From NCBI RefSeq assembly GCF_004137345.1, contig NZ_SDWV01000001.1, forward strand, positions 62,001 through 126,000: a DNA stretch of 64,000 nt. The letters are read 5' to 3'. The notes beneath the pieces were generated by a model, which worked only from the letters and a program-made list of their open reading frames with translations, was not told the DNA's origin and did no database searches. Of this stretch, positions 27,698-36,822 are shown piece after piece (position 1 is the stretch's first letter; each line of letters begins with the position of its first letter). Position numbers and translations under genes: made by a program. Source of the stretch: Nocardioides zhouii (GTDB lineage: Bacteria; Actinomycetota; Actinomycetes; Propionibacteriales; Nocardioidaceae).

Positions 27698-28866
27698 CAG
27701 CCCTGGAAGGCGTCGCGGAGCCGGCCGAACATCGACCGGGTCGGCGCCACGTTCTGGCCGTCCGGCGACTCCTCGCCACGGATCGCGGCCAGCTCGCGCA
27801 GCAGCTCCTCCTGGCGCGGGTCGAGACGCGTCGGGGTGTCGACGGCGATGCTGACGACCAGGTCGCCGCGGCCCCCGCGCAGGCTCGGCACGCCGAAGCC
27901 GCGGATGACCTGCTCGCTGCCCGACTGGGTGCCGGGGCGCACGTCGAGGTCGTACGTCGTCACCGGTCCGGAGTCGGAGTCCTCGGACTGCTCGACGTCG
28001 GCCTCGAGCAGCGGCAGTGTCAGCTGGGTGCCGAGCGCGGCGGCCGTCATCGGGAGCGAGACCGTGGTGTGGAGGTCGTTGCCGTGACGGGTGAAGGTCG
28101 GGTGCGGCTCCACATGGATCTCGACGTAGAGGTCGCCGGCCGGACCACCGCCGGGGCCGACCTCGCCCTGGCCGGTGAGCTGGACGCGGGTGCCGTGGTC
28201 GACGCCCGCGGGGATCTTCACCGTGAGCGTGCGGCGCGAGCGGACGCGGCCGTCGCCGGAGCACTCGCGGCACGGGTCGGGGATGACCGAGCCGTAGCCG
28301 CGGCAAGCCGCGCACGGGCGCAGCGTGCGGATCTCACCGAGGAACGAGCGCTGGACGACTGCGACCTCGCCCTGGCCGTGACAGGTCTCGCACGGGATCG
28401 GCGAGGTGCCGGGCGCCGTGCCCTGGCCCGCGCAGGCCTCGCAGGTCATCGCGGTGTCGACCTTGAGGTCGCGCGTCACGCCGAAGGCGGCCTCGGCGAG
28501 CGCGACGTCGAGCCGGATCAGCGCGTCCTGGCCGCGTCGGGCGCGCGACCGCGGGCCGCGCTGCTGGCCTCCGGCAGCCGCTCCGCCACCGAAGAACGCG
28601 TCCATGATGTCGGTGAACGAGAAGCCCTGGCCGGCACCGCCGAAGCCCTGGCTGAAGGCGTCGCCGCCACGGTCGTACGCCGCTCGCTTGCCGGGGTCGC
28701 TCAGCACCTCGTACGCGCGGGAGACGTCCTTGAACCGCTCCTGCGTCTCCGGGTCCGGGTTGACGTCGGGGTGCAGCTGGCGGGCCAGCTTGCGGTAGGC
28801 CTTCTTGACGTCGTCGGCGCTCGCGTCCCGGGACACGCCGAGGATCTCGTAGGGGTCCTGGGTCAC
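27697..28866 (-). CDS. dnaJ: Chaperone DnaJ
   Basis: A 389-residue type I DnaJ and co-chaperone of DnaK. The J domain has the HPD motif near residue 33, a Gly/Phe-rich linker follows, then four CxxCxGxG zinc repeats ([32 protein letters not shown]) and the substrate-binding C-terminus. It is the hrcA-linked copy (the DnaJ2 type in mycobacteria). It overlaps hrcA by four bases and rsmE by one, so the three are coupled and under CIRCE control. Confidence 0.96.
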   Translation of the reverse strand: MTQDPYEILGVSRDASADDVKKAYRKLARQLHPDVNPDPETQERFKDVSRAYEVLSDPGKRAAYDRGGDAFSQGFGGAGQGFSFTDIMDAFFGGGAAAGGQQRGPRSRARRGQDALIRLDVALAEAAFGVTRDLKVDTAMTCEACAGQGTAPGTSPIPCETCHGQGEVAVVQRSFLGEIRTLRPCAACRGYGSVIPDPCRECSGDGRVRSRRTLTVKIPAGVDHGTRVQLTGQGEVGPGGGPAGDLYVEIHVEPHPTFTRHGNDLHTTVSLPMTAAALGTQLTLPLLEADVEQSEDSDSGPVTTYDLDVRPGTQSGSEQVIRGFGVPSLRGGRGDLVVSIAVDTPTRLDPRQEELLRELAAIRGEESPDGQNVAPTRSMFGRLRDAFQG

Positions 28867-29885
28867 TGGTTTCCTTCATCGAGGATCCGGGAGACGTAGC
28901 GCGCGACGGCGCGTACGGCTGCCATGGATCCGGGGTAGTCCATGCGGGTCGGTCCGACCACGCCGAGGGAGCCGAGGTGGTGCTCCTGGGGTCCGTAGCC
29001 GGTGGTCACGACGCTGGTCGCGGCGAGCTCGGAGTAGGGGCCTTCGTGCCCGATGCGGACGGTGACGGCGTCGACGCCCGACTCCCCCAGCAGCTTGAGC
29101 AGCACGACGTGCTCCTCCAGCGCCTCGAGGAGCGGGCGTACGGCTGTGTCGAAGTCGCCGTAGCGGGCCAGGTTGGCGGCGCCGCTCACGGCGACGCGCT
29201 CGTCGTTGCGGTGGTCGGACATCGCCTCGGCCAGCACGCCCACGACGGCGCGGGTGTGCTCGGCCTGCTCGGGGCGTACGGCGTCGGGCAGGTCGCCGAG
29301 CGCGGCCGCGGCGGCGGCGATCTGCACGCCGGAGGTGGCGCGGTTCACGGCCACCCGCAGCTCGGCGAGGTCGGCGTCGGCCAGCGGCGAGTCGAGCTCG
29401 ACGAGGCGCTGCTCCACCCGGCCGGTGCTGAGGATCACGATCACCATCGCCCGGGTGGGCGTCAGCGCGACCAGCTCGACGTGGCGGACGGTGGAGCGCG
29501 AGAGCGTGGGGTACTGCACGATCGCGACCTGGCGGGTGAGCTGGCTGAGCAGGCGCACCGACTTCTGCACGACGTCGTCGAGGTCGACGGCCCCGTCGAG
29601 CAGGGTCGAGATCGCGCGCCGCTCGGCGGTGCTCATCGGCTTGAGGGTGGCGAGCTTGTCGACGAAGAGCCGGTAGCCCTTGTCGGTCGGCACCCGACCG
29701 GCGCTGGTGTGGGGCTGGTGGATGTAGCCCTCCTCCTCCAGCACGGCCATGTCGTTGCGGACCGTCGCGGGAGAGACGCCGAGGTGGTGCCGCTCGACCA
29801 GCGCCTTGGAGCCGACGGGCTCCTCGGTGGCGACGTAGTCCTCCACAATCGCGCGGAGCACGTCGAGCTTGCGGTCGTCGACCAC
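28863..29885 (-). CDS. hrcA: Heat-inducible transcription repressor HrcA
   Basis: A 340-residue HrcA repressor. The N-terminal winged helix ([20 protein letters not shown]) is followed by [20 protein letters not shown], the usual HrcA signature. It binds CIRCE and represses heat-shock genes until chaperones are titrated. The GTG at 29885 is preferred to an ATG 42 bases upstream because GGAGG precedes it and the upstream codons run through CIRCE. It likely represses its own operon. Confidence 0.94.
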   Translation of the reverse strand: MVDDRKLDVLRAIVEDYVATEEPVGSKALVERHHLGVSPATVRNDMAVLEEEGYIHQPHTSAGRVPTDKGYRLFVDKLATLKPMSTAERRAISTLLDGAVDLDDVVQKSVRLLSQLTRQVAIVQYPTLSRSTVRHVELVALTPTRAMVIVILSTGRVEQRLVELDSPLADADLAELRVAVNRATSGVQIAAAAAALGDLPDAVRPEQAEHTRAVVGVLAEAMSDHRNDERVAVSGAANLARYGDFDTAVRPLLEALEEHVVLLKLLGESGVDAVTVRIGHEGPYSELAATSVVTTGYGPQEHHLGSLGVVGPTRMDYPGSMAAVRAVARYVSRILDEGNQ

Positions 29886-29900
29886 GGATGAACCTCCTCG

Positions 29901-29927
29901 CTGGCACTCGTTTGCTGGGAGTGCCAA
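29901..29927. promoter_or_regulatory. CIRCE operator (HrcA binding site)
   Basis: Read on the minus strand, TTGGCACTC and GAGTGCCAG flank nine bases, one change per arm from the consensus TTAGCACTC-N9-GAGTGCTAA. It lies 15 bases before the hrcA GTG. A TACGCT box (29927-29932) abuts it, so bound HrcA would block the start of transcription. Confidence 0.93.
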
Positions 29928-29956
29928 GCGTACTAGGAGTCCGTAGGCTCACCGAC

Positions 29957-30808
29957 ATGCCCGACTTCACCGAGGTGGCACCGCGGGTCTGGGTGGCGCA
30001 CTACGACTGGATGCACGTCAACATCACCCTCATCGGCGGCTCCGACGGCCTGCTGATGGTCGACACGCACGGCTCTGCCGAGCAGGCGCGGGTGGTGGCC
30101 GACGACGTACGACGACTGGGCGCGGGGCCGCTCACCGGGCTGGTCAACACCCACGAGCACTGGGACCACCACTTCGGCAACGCGACCATGGTCGAGCAGT
30201 TCGGCGACCTGCCGATCCACGCCACCGAGTGGGCGCGCGACCATGTCGAGGAGTCGGCCGCGCGCACGTTCGAGCACTACGAGGGCGCCACCGACCACCC
30301 GCGCCGCGAGGAGATCCTCGCGACGACGCTGCACCTGCCTACCCACCCGTTCTCCTCGGCGGTCCAGCTCGACCTCGGCGACCGCGCCGTCGAGCTGATC
30401 CACCCTGGCCGGGGCCACACGGCCGGCGACCTCATCGTGCGCGTGCCCGACGCAGACGTGCTCCTCGGCGGCGACCTCATCGAGGAGTCCGACCCGCCCT
30501 TCATCGGCGACGACTCGTGGCCCCTGGAGTGGCCGACGACCCTCGACCTGGTGCTCAGCCTGATGACCGACGCCACCGTCGTCGTCCCCGGGCACGGGCA
30601 GGTGGTCGACCGGGACTTCGTGCAGGACCAGCGCGTCGAGCTCGGCGTCATCGCCGAGACGATCCGCGACCTCGCCTTCCGCGGTGTGCCGCAGTCACAG
30701 GCGCTGGCCGAGGGCGAGTGGCCCTGGAAGCGCGAGCTCCTCGAGAGCGCCGTACGCCTGGGCTACGAGCACCTGCCCCGCAGCCAGAAGCAACTCCGGC
30801 TCATCTAG
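29957..30808 (+). CDS. Metallo-beta-lactamase-fold hydrolase
   Basis: A 283-residue MBL-fold protein with HEHWDHH (about 56-62), a later metal histidine in GRGHTAGD, Asp in LLGGDLIEE, and PGHG near the end. The set of ligands suggests an active dinuclear metal site. The class spans lactonases, glyoxalase II-like and beta-lactamase-like enzymes, so the substrate is open. TAGGCT (29944-29949) is seven bases before the ATG. It is divergent from hrcA and shares the CIRCE interval. Confidence 0.88.
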   Translation: MPDFTEVAPRVWVAHYDWMHVNITLIGGSDGLLMVDTHGSAEQARVVADDVRRLGAGPLTGLVNTHEHWDHHFGNATMVEQFGDLPIHATEWARDHVEESAARTFEHYEGATDHPRREEILATTLHLPTHPFSSAVQLDLGDRAVELIHPGRGHTAGDLIVRVPDADVLLGGDLIEESDPPFIGDDSWPLEWPTTLDLVLSLMTDATVVVPGHGQVVDRDFVQDQRVELGVIAETIRDLAFRGVPQSQALAEGEWPWKRELLESAVRLGYEHLPRSQKQLRLI

Positions 30809-30818
30809 GTCGGCCAGG

Positions 30819-30944
30819 GTGGACGTCTCGTGGCTGGACGACGCCGGCGGTCACTCGCAGCGCCTGGACTTCCTCCGGACGGTCTCGTCGCCCGAGGAGC
30901 TCGGTGCCGCCCTCCGCTCGCACCTGCACGCAGGCATCTGCTGA
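30819..30944 (+). CDS. Small hypothetical protein (41 aa)
   Basis: A GTG-started 41-codon frame ending in SHLHAGIC, with a coding-like composition: an amphipathic stretch RLDFLRTVSSPEELGAALRS. It begins ten bases after the MBL gene and may be read by reinitiation. No family is recognised and there is no signal peptide. It could also be chance; the frame has no start codon stronger than GTG. Confidence 0.35.
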   Translation: MDVSWLDDAGGHSQRLDFLRTVSSPEELGAALRSHLHAGIC

Positions 30945-30999
30945 CCGGCACACCCGGAGGGGGCTGGTCGGCCGGGTGCCACCTCGGTAGGACTGGAGC

Positions 31000-31332
31000 A
31001 TGAGCGACCACGAGTCACAGCCCGAGTCCGACGACACCGAGTCGACCGACACCCCGCAGGCCAGCAGCGGCACCAGTCCGGCCGACGCCGACCACGTCGG
31101 CGGCATCTCCGACGACCAGCTGCCCGAGGACCTCCAGCCCGGCGAGGACAACCCGCTGGCCGAGCCCCTCGATCCCGACGCCGAGGAGACCAAGAGCCGC
31201 GAGGAGCTCGAGATGGACGCCACCCAGGAGGACCTGGGCAACGACGACGGCGCGAGCACGGCTCCCGACCAGGACGGCGACGCCGCGAGCGGCGGCGGCG
31301 CCGGTCAGGCGGACGAGGACTCCGAGCACTGA
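31000..31332 (+). CDS. Acidic, low-complexity hypothetical protein
   Basis: A 110-residue protein made mostly of Asp, Glu, Ser, Gly and Ala, with no hydrophobic segment and no recognised domain; it is likely disordered. GGAGC lies six bases before the ATG as a weak Shine-Dalgarno, and TAGGAC just upstream could be a -10. The conserved-looking block GISDDQLPEDLQPGEDNPLAEP in its middle (about 36-57) is the only candidate motif. Similar acidic proteins are common in Actinobacteria and unassigned. Confidence 0.6.
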   Translation: MSDHESQPESDDTESTDTPQASSGTSPADADHVGGISDDQLPEDLQPGEDNPLAEPLDPDAEETKSREELEMDATQEDLGNDDGASTAPDQDGDAASGGGAGQADEDSEH

Positions 31333-31334
31333 GG

Positions 31335-31643
31335 TCAGCGCGTCAGCGCCAGCACCGCGATGAAGGCGGCGAACCCGCCGACGAAGACCAGCACGATCAG
31401 GGCGGCCAGCAGGATGTCGTACGACGGGAGCAGCCGGCCGACCCGCAGCCGGTTCTCGTCCTCGTACTCCTCGTAGTGGTTCGACGCGTCGTCCCACGAC
31501 TGCCGGGCGGCCGACCGCTCCCAGCGACTCATCGGCTGGCTCGGTCGCCCGCGGCTGTCCAGCTCCTCGGAGACGAAGCCACTACGGCCGCCGAAGGCCT
31601 TGCCGATCGCCGACTGCTGCGTCGGTCGTGCTCTGTTTCCCAC
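31335..31643 (-). CDS. Small single-pass membrane protein
   Basis: A 102-residue protein with an Arg/Ser-rich N-terminal half and one strong C-terminal hydrophobic stretch of about 24 residues (ILLAALIVLVFVGGFAAFIA core, about 76-99). Topology is probably inside-to-membrane tail-anchored. The GTG start at 31643 is supported by GGGGGAGG upstream. It converges with the acidic protein gene and is divergent from the DUF3097 gene. Unknown function. Confidence 0.6.
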   Translation of the reverse strand: MGNRARPTQQSAIGKAFGGRSGFVSEELDSRGRPSQPMSRWERSAARQSWDDASNHYEEYEDENRLRVGRLLPSYDILLAALIVLVFVGGFAAFIAVLALTR

Positions 31644-31689
31644 GGCGTGGCCTCCCCCGAGATCGTGTGGTGGTCCTTAACGTAGTGCG

Positions 31690-32538
31690 GTGCCCCTCGA
31701 TCGCTACTCGACCGACGTCCTTTCGGGTGATTGGAAAGCCCCGCGCAACGGCCGTGCCGTGGAGGTGCCGACCGAGATCGGGATGGTCGTCGAGGAGGTC
31801 ACGGCCGACTGGTGCGGCGAGGTCGTGGCCGTTGACCGCGACATCGACACGCTCACGCTCGAGGACCGGCGCGGCAAGCGGCGTACGTTCCCGCTCGGGC
31901 CCGGCTTCCTCCTCGAGGGCAAGCCCGTGATCCTCACCCGGCCGGTCCGCGCCGGCGCTCCGGCGGCCCCCACGCGTACGGCGTCGGGCTCGGTCGCGGT
32001 GCAGGGCGTCGGGGCCCGCGTCGCGCGGGCCAGCCGGATCTTCGTCGAGGGACGGCACGACGCCGAGCTCGTCGAGAAGGTCTGGGGCGACGACCTGCGG
32101 ATCGAGGGCGTCGTCGTGGAGTACCTCGGCGGCGTCGACGACCTGGCCGACCACCTCCGCGACTTCAAGCCCGGCCCGCAGCGGCGGGTCGGGGTGCTGG
32201 TCGACCACCTCGTGCCGGGGTCGAAGGAGGCGCGCATCGCCCAGGGCATCGCCCGCTCCCCCGTCGGCAAGCACGTGCTGGTCGTCGGACACCCCTTCAT
32301 CGACGTGTGGCAGGCGGTCAAGCCCGACCGCCTCGGCATCCCGCGCTGGCCCCACGTCCCCAAGGGCATCGACTGGAAGACCGGCACCTGCCAGCAGCTC
32401 GGCTGGCCGCACCGCAACCAGGCCGACATCGCCCGCGCGTGGAAGCACGTCCTCGGCCGGGTCTCCTCCTACGCCGACCTCGAGCCGGCGCTCCTCGGCC
32501 GGGTCGAGGAGCTGATCGACTTCACCACCGCCCCCTGA
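31690..32538 (+). CDS. DUF3097 family protein
   Basis: A 282-residue protein recognised as the actinobacterial DUF3097 family. An N-terminal beta-rich part of about 80 residues (GMVVEEVTADWCGEVVAVDR) precedes a conserved block with RIFVEGRHDAELVEKVWGDD and GVLVDHLVPGSKEARIA. The latter resembles a TOPRIM-like metal-binding arrangement (E, then DHL). It may act on nucleic acids, but this is not shown. TAACGT (31678-31683) lies exactly six bases before the GTG, suggesting a leaderless mRNA. Confidence 0.85.
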   Translation: MPLDRYSTDVLSGDWKAPRNGRAVEVPTEIGMVVEEVTADWCGEVVAVDRDIDTLTLEDRRGKRRTFPLGPGFLLEGKPVILTRPVRAGAPAAPTRTASGSVAVQGVGARVARASRIFVEGRHDAELVEKVWGDDLRIEGVVVEYLGGVDDLADHLRDFKPGPQRRVGVLVDHLVPGSKEARIAQGIARSPVGKHVLVVGHPFIDVWQAVKPDRLGIPRWPHVPKGIDWKTGTCQQLGWPHRNQADIARAWKHVLGRVSSYADLEPALLGRVEELIDFTTAP

Positions 32539-32551
32539 CGGGCGCGCTGGC

Positions 32552-33778
32552 TCAGTCGACGAGGTCGCGGACGATGCCGTCGGCGAGGAGGCGGCCGCGC
32601 TGGGTGAGGACCAGACGCTCGGCCACGAGCTCGACGAGGCCGTCGGCGACGAGGCGGGCGACCTGGGAGCGGCCGGTGGCGTCGAGCACGGTGACCGGTA
32701 GGCCCTCGACGAGTCGGATCTCGAGCAGCACCCGCTCGACCTTCTGGTCGCGGTAGCCGAGCACCTCGCGGGCCAGGGCCGGCGAGACGCCGCGGCCCAA
32801 CCGTTCGGCGTACGCCGCGGGGTGCTTGACGTTCCACCAGCGCGTGCCCCCGACGTGGGAGTGGGCGCCGGGGCCGACGCCCCACCAGTGGGCGCCGGTC
32901 CAGTAGAGCTGGTTGTGGCGGCAGCGGTGGTCGGGCGAGGTGGCCCAGTTGGACACCTCGTACCACTCCATCCCGGCCTTCGAGAACCGCTCGTCGGCGA
33001 GGAGGTACTTGTCGGCGAGGTCGTCCTCGTCGGGCATCGGCAACTCGCCGCGCTTGACCTGACGACCCATGGCGGTGCCCTCCTCGACGATGAGGGAGTA
33101 CGCCGAGATGTGGTCGGGGTGGCAGGCCAGGGCCGCGTCGACGGAGGTCTCCCAGTCGGCGAGCGACTCGCCGGGCGTGCCGTAGATGAGGTCGAGGCTG
33201 ATGTCGTCGAAGCCCGCCTGACGCGCCCAGTCGACGACGGCGGGCACCCGCATCGGGTCGTGGGTGCGGTCGAGGGTGCGCAGGACGTGGTCGACCGCCG
33301 ACTGCATGCCGAAGCTGATCCGGTTGAAGCCGGCCGTCCGCAGCTCCTGGAGGTCCCACGCGGCGACGCTGTCGGGGTTGGCCTCGGTGGTGATCTCGAC
33401 GTCGTCGGCCAGGCCGAACTCGGCCGCCGCGCTCGCCACGATCGCGCCGAGGTCGGCGGGCTTCAGCAGCGTGGGCGTGCCTCCGCCGAAGAAGATCGTC
33501 TCGATCTTGACGTCACGGTGGCCCAGGACGTGGCGGGCGAAGCGGATCTCGCGGATCGCCGCCTCGGCGTACGACGACCGGCCGGCGCCGACCTCGTCGC
33601 CGAGCTCGAGGGCGGTGTAGGTGTTGAAGTCGCAGTAGCCGCAGCGGACCGTGCAGAACGGGACGTGGACGTAGAGGCCGAACGGCTTGCTGCCGAAGGT
33701 CGCCCAGGCCTCGTCGGGGAGCAGGCCGTCCTCGGGCGCGACGTCGCCGTCGGGTTGGGCGGGGGGCACGTCGCTCAT
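32552..33778 (-). CDS. hemW: Radical SAM heme chaperone HemW
   Basis: A 408-residue HemN-like protein. The radical-SAM cluster motif is CTVRCGYC, followed by a Gly-rich TIFFGGGTPTLL and ISFGMQSAVDHVL. HemW, unlike true HemN, lacks the longer N-terminus and delivers heme to respiratory proteins. Coproporphyrinogen dehydrogenase activity is therefore unlikely. In Mycobacterium this gene lies near hrcA-dnaJ, and it does so here. Confidence 0.92.
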   Translation of the reverse strand: MSDVPPAQPDGDVAPEDGLLPDEAWATFGSKPFGLYVHVPFCTVRCGYCDFNTYTALELGDEVGAGRSSYAEAAIREIRFARHVLGHRDVKIETIFFGGGTPTLLKPADLGAIVASAAAEFGLADDVEITTEANPDSVAAWDLQELRTAGFNRISFGMQSAVDHVLRTLDRTHDPMRVPAVVDWARQAGFDDISLDLIYGTPGESLADWETSVDAALACHPDHISAYSLIVEEGTAMGRQVKRGELPMPDEDDLADKYLLADERFSKAGMEWYEVSNWATSPDHRCRHNQLYWTGAHWWGVGPGAHSHVGGTRWWNVKHPAAYAERLGRGVSPALAREVLGYRDQKVERVLLEIRLVEGLPVTVLDATGRSQVARLVADGLVELVAERLVLTQRGRLLADGIVRDLVD

Positions 33779-33811
33779 CCAACCACGCGTACGGCCCCCT
33801 GCTGTGCAGCC

Positions 33812-34687
33812 TCAGATCGGCACGTTGAGCGTGGCGGTCAGGCCGCTGCCGACCGATCCCTTCATCGTCGCCATCTGGAGGGAGTAGCCGTCGCTGAAGA
33901 TGCCGTCGGAGTCCAGGCTCACGCCGGCCAGGTTGCCCACGGACGCCTCGTAGCCGGATGTGGCGTAGACCTGCTCGCACACGTCCTGCGGGAAGGCCAG
34001 CTGCGAGGTGCGCAGCTTGTTGTTGTCCGTCGCGCTGGTGGCCGCGTCGAGCGACTCGTACACCTCGAAGTGTACGTGCGGCCAGCGGCCGGAGTAGCAG
34101 CCCGGGAAGATGGTGGTGAACTCGACCCAGCCGTCGGCGTCGGACTCCTGCACCCCGCGCAGGTAGTTCTCCGTCGCCGCGTCGCCGTCGTACATCGAGT
34201 ACGCACCGCCGCGGTCGCAGTGCCACGCGTAGACGGCCGCGCCGGGCAGCACCGCGACGTCGTCCCCGGTGAGGTCGTAGACCTTGAAGCGCAGCGTCAG
34301 GGGTACGCCGTCGGCGACTCCGGAGGCCGTGCCGATGCTCGTGGTGATGTCGCTGCGCACCACCCCGCTCTCGGAGAGGACGTCGGGGCCGTTGGAGCCG
34401 TCGCCCGGGAAGGGACCGGCGGTCTCCTCGGGGATCTCGCCGTCGGCGACCTCGACCGAGGAGTCGCCCCCCATCCCGCCTCCGGGCGGGGCACCGGTCG
34501 GGGTGGTGGCGTCGCTCGCGCAGCCGGCCACCGCGGCGACCCCGAGCCCGCCGAGCACTCCCAGGACTCCGCGGCGACCCATGCCGCGCGTGAAGCCTCG
34601 GCGCTGGAGGGTGCCGAGGTCGTGCTGGAGGCCGAGGTCGTGCTCGTGCACCTCGTCGGCCGCGTGGGAGTGGTGGTCGTCGGTCAT
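33812..34687 (-). CDS. Tat-exported intradiol dioxygenase-like lipoprotein
   Basis: A 291-residue protein. Its N-terminus is His-rich, then RRGVLGVLGGLGVAAVAGC looks like a twin-arginine signal with a lipobox (VAGC). The catalytic core has the intradiol pattern: WHCDRGGAYSMY and FPGCYSGRWPHVHFEVY, giving two tyrosines and two histidines suited to non-heme Fe(III). It may oxidise catechol-like compounds outside the cytoplasm. The pairing of an export signal with this fold is less common than the cytoplasmic forms. The ATG at 34687 is preceded by GGAGCGCC. Confidence 0.85.
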   Translation of the reverse strand: MTDDHHSHAADEVHEHDLGLQHDLGTLQRRGFTRGMGRRGVLGVLGGLGVAAVAGCASDATTPTGAPPGGGMGGDSSVEVADGEIPEETAGPFPGDGSNGPDVLSESGVVRSDITTSIGTASGVADGVPLTLRFKVYDLTGDDVAVLPGAAVYAWHCDRGGAYSMYDGDAATENYLRGVQESDADGWVEFTTIFPGCYSGRWPHVHFEVYESLDAATSATDNNKLRTSQLAFPQDVCEQVYATSGYEASVGNLAGVSLDSDGIFSDGYSLQMATMKGSVGSGLTATLNVPI

Positions 34688-34719
34688 GGGCGCTCCTGGA
34701 GCAAGGTCTGCGGAAATGG

Positions 34720-34757
34720 CGAACGGGTGCCGGTGGTCTCCCACCGGCACCCATTCG
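34720..34757 (-). terminator. Strong hairpin between the acyl-CoA synthetase and dioxygenase genes
   Basis: A 17-bp stem with one G-T pair encloses GAGA on the minus strand, a GNRA-type loop. It lies 52 bases past the synthetase stop and 33 bases before the dioxygenase start. No long T-run follows. It probably ends the synthetase transcript or stabilises its 3' end. Confidence 0.65.
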
Positions 34758-34808
34758 AGCCGAACCTGCTGTGCGTCTCCTGTGAGCCGCCTCCGAATCA
34801 GGCGTGCG

Positions 34809-36629
34809 TCAGGCGTACATCGAGTCGATGACGGCCTTGTGGTTGCCCTCCACGACGTTGCGCTTGACCTTCATCGAGGGGGTGAGCTCGCCGGACTCGA
34901 CCGTGAGGTCGTGGTCGAGCAGCTCCCACTTCTTGATGGTCTCCCAGCGGTTGAGCTTGGTGTTGAGCTCGTCGACGTAGCCGGCGACCATCGTCTTGAC
35001 CGCGTCGCTGCGGACGAGCTCGGTGTAGGACTGGCCCTCCATGCCGTTCTCCGCGGCCCAGCCGACCATTGCGTCGGGGTCGAGGGTGACCAGGGCGACG
35101 ACGTAGTTCTTCTCGCTGCCGAAGACCATGAACTGGCTGGCGTACGGGCAGATCGCCTTGAACTTCGACTCGATGGCCGGCGGGGCGATGTACTTGCCGC
35201 CGGAGGTCTTGAAGAGCTCCTTGATGCGTCCGGTGATGGTGAGGAAGCCGTCGGCGTCGAGGGAGCCCTTGTCGCCGGTGTGCAGCCACCCGTCGGCGTC
35301 GAGCGCCTTGTGGGTCTCCTCGGGCAGGTTGTGGTAGCCCTCCATGACGTGCGGGCCGCGCAGCAGCACCTCGTCGCCCTCGCCGATCTTGACCTCGGCG
35401 CCGGGCAGGGCCCGACCGACGGTGCCGATCCGGTTCTCGTCGGGGTGGTTGACCGTGCCACCGGCGGAGTTCTCGGTCATTCCGTAGCCCTCGAGGATCA
35501 CGATGCCGGCGGCGTTGAACCACTCGGCGATCTCGCGGTTGAGCGCGGCGGCGCCGGAGATGAAGAACCGCACGCGTCCACCGAACCGCTCACGCACCTT
35601 GCTGAACACGAGCTTGTCGAAGAGACCGTGCTGGACCTTCAGGGGCAGCGGGACGGACTTGCCCTCGCGCTTGAGCTGCTCGACCTTGAGGCCGACCTCG
35701 AACGCCTTGTGGAAGATCTTCTCCTTGGCGCCACCCTCGGCGGCCTGCATGGTCTGGATCCGGCCGTACGCCTTTTCGAAGATGCGCGGCGCGGCGCCCA
35801 TGAACGTCGGCTTCACCGCGGCGCAGTTGTCCACGATCTTGTCGACGCGGCCGTCGACCGCGGAGGCGAAGCCGCACGCGAGCTGGGCCGAGAGGAGCAC
35901 CTTGCCGAACGAGTGGGCCATCGGCAGCCACAGGAACTGCAGGTCGGTCTCGTCGAGGATGTTCTGGACGCGGATGGCCTCGCCCTCGAACACCCAGGAC
36001 TTGTGGCGCAGGCGTACGCCCTTGGGGCGACCGGTCGTGCCGGAGGTGTAGATCAGCGTCGCGAGCTGGTCGGGCGAGATCGCGTCGGACGTGGTCCGTA
36101 CGACGTCGGGCTGCTCGGCGAGCTTCGCCGCACCGAGCTGGGCCAGGTCGTCGAGCGAGATGATCCAGTCGCCGTCGGTCGCGCCGTCGAAGGTCACGAC
36201 CTTGCTCACGTGGGGCAGCTCGGCGCGGTGGTCGGTCAGCTTCTTGAGCTGCTCGTCGTCCTCGGCGAAGACGACGTGGCTCTCCGAGTCGGCGAGGATG
36301 TAGACGGTGTCCTCGGCGTTGGTGCTCGGGTAGACCGTGGTGGTCGCGCCGGCGGCGCACATCACCGCGAGGTCGGCCAGGATCCACTCGTACCGGGTGC
36401 CGGAGGCGATGCCGACGCGCTGCTCGGGCTGGACGCCCAGCGCGATCAGGCCGGCGGCCAGCGCCTCGACCTTCTCGCCGACCTGCTTCCACGTGACCGA
36501 CTCCCATGCCTCCCCACGGGGGAAGCGGAACGCCTCGCTGTCGGGGGACGTGGCGACGCGGTCGAAGAACTGGACGGCCACGTTGGCCGGCATCGTGTCG
36601 AGGAAGGCCGTGTCGAAGTTGGTCGGCAT
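34809..36629 (-). CDS. Long-chain fatty-acid--CoA ligase (FadD-like)
   Basis: A 606-residue AMP-binding enzyme. P-loop-like LIYTSGTTGRPKG (about 190-202), GYGMTENSAGG (about 365), then GDKGSLDADGFLTITGR and IKELFKTSGGKYIAP at the hinge are all present. It activates a fatty acid to acyl-CoA for degradation or lipid synthesis. Chain-length preference cannot be read. A TACCG-AG-CGGTA palindrome lies about 100 bases upstream and may be a regulator site. Confidence 0.92.
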   Translation of the reverse strand: MPTNFDTAFLDTMPANVAVQFFDRVATSPDSEAFRFPRGEAWESVTWKQVGEKVEALAAGLIALGVQPEQRVGIASGTRYEWILADLAVMCAAGATTTVYPSTNAEDTVYILADSESHVVFAEDDEQLKKLTDHRAELPHVSKVVTFDGATDGDWIISLDDLAQLGAAKLAEQPDVVRTTSDAISPDQLATLIYTSGTTGRPKGVRLRHKSWVFEGEAIRVQNILDETDLQFLWLPMAHSFGKVLLSAQLACGFASAVDGRVDKIVDNCAAVKPTFMGAAPRIFEKAYGRIQTMQAAEGGAKEKIFHKAFEVGLKVEQLKREGKSVPLPLKVQHGLFDKLVFSKVRERFGGRVRFFISGAAALNREIAEWFNAAGIVILEGYGMTENSAGGTVNHPDENRIGTVGRALPGAEVKIGEGDEVLLRGPHVMEGYHNLPEETHKALDADGWLHTGDKGSLDADGFLTITGRIKELFKTSGGKYIAPPAIESKFKAICPYASQFMVFGSEKNYVVALVTLDPDAMVGWAAENGMEGQSYTELVRSDAVKTMVAGYVDELNTKLNRWETIKKWELLDHDLTVESGELTPSMKVKRNVVEGNHKAVIDSMYA

Positions 36630-36725
36630 CTGTTACCTACTCATTCGTCGGAGCGTGACGCGGCGGCGCCACACAGCGGGGGGCAAGGCTGCGAAGACTT
36701 GGGCTGTAACCTAGATCACTATGTT

Positions 36726-36737
36726 TACCGAGCGGTA
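36726..36737. repeat. Palindrome upstream of the acyl-CoA synthetase, candidate operator
   Basis: TACCG-AG-CGGTA lies in the interval between the acyl-CoA synthetase gene and the small membrane-protein gene. Fatty-acid-CoA ligase genes of Actinobacteria are often repressed by TetR-type regulators at short palindromes, but no regulator is near. Confidence 0.4.
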
Positions 36738-36822
36738 GCAAACCCGCCGAATTGTCCGTACCACGGACCTCCGGACCCGCTGAACTTCATCCTTTGGTCG
36801 GCTTCAGGGCCATGATGGCGAC

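Noticed and set aside
34284-36815. An 843-codon open frame on the plus strand
   Set aside because: It is antisense to the acyl-CoA synthetase gene; the sense frame has all AMP-binding motifs.
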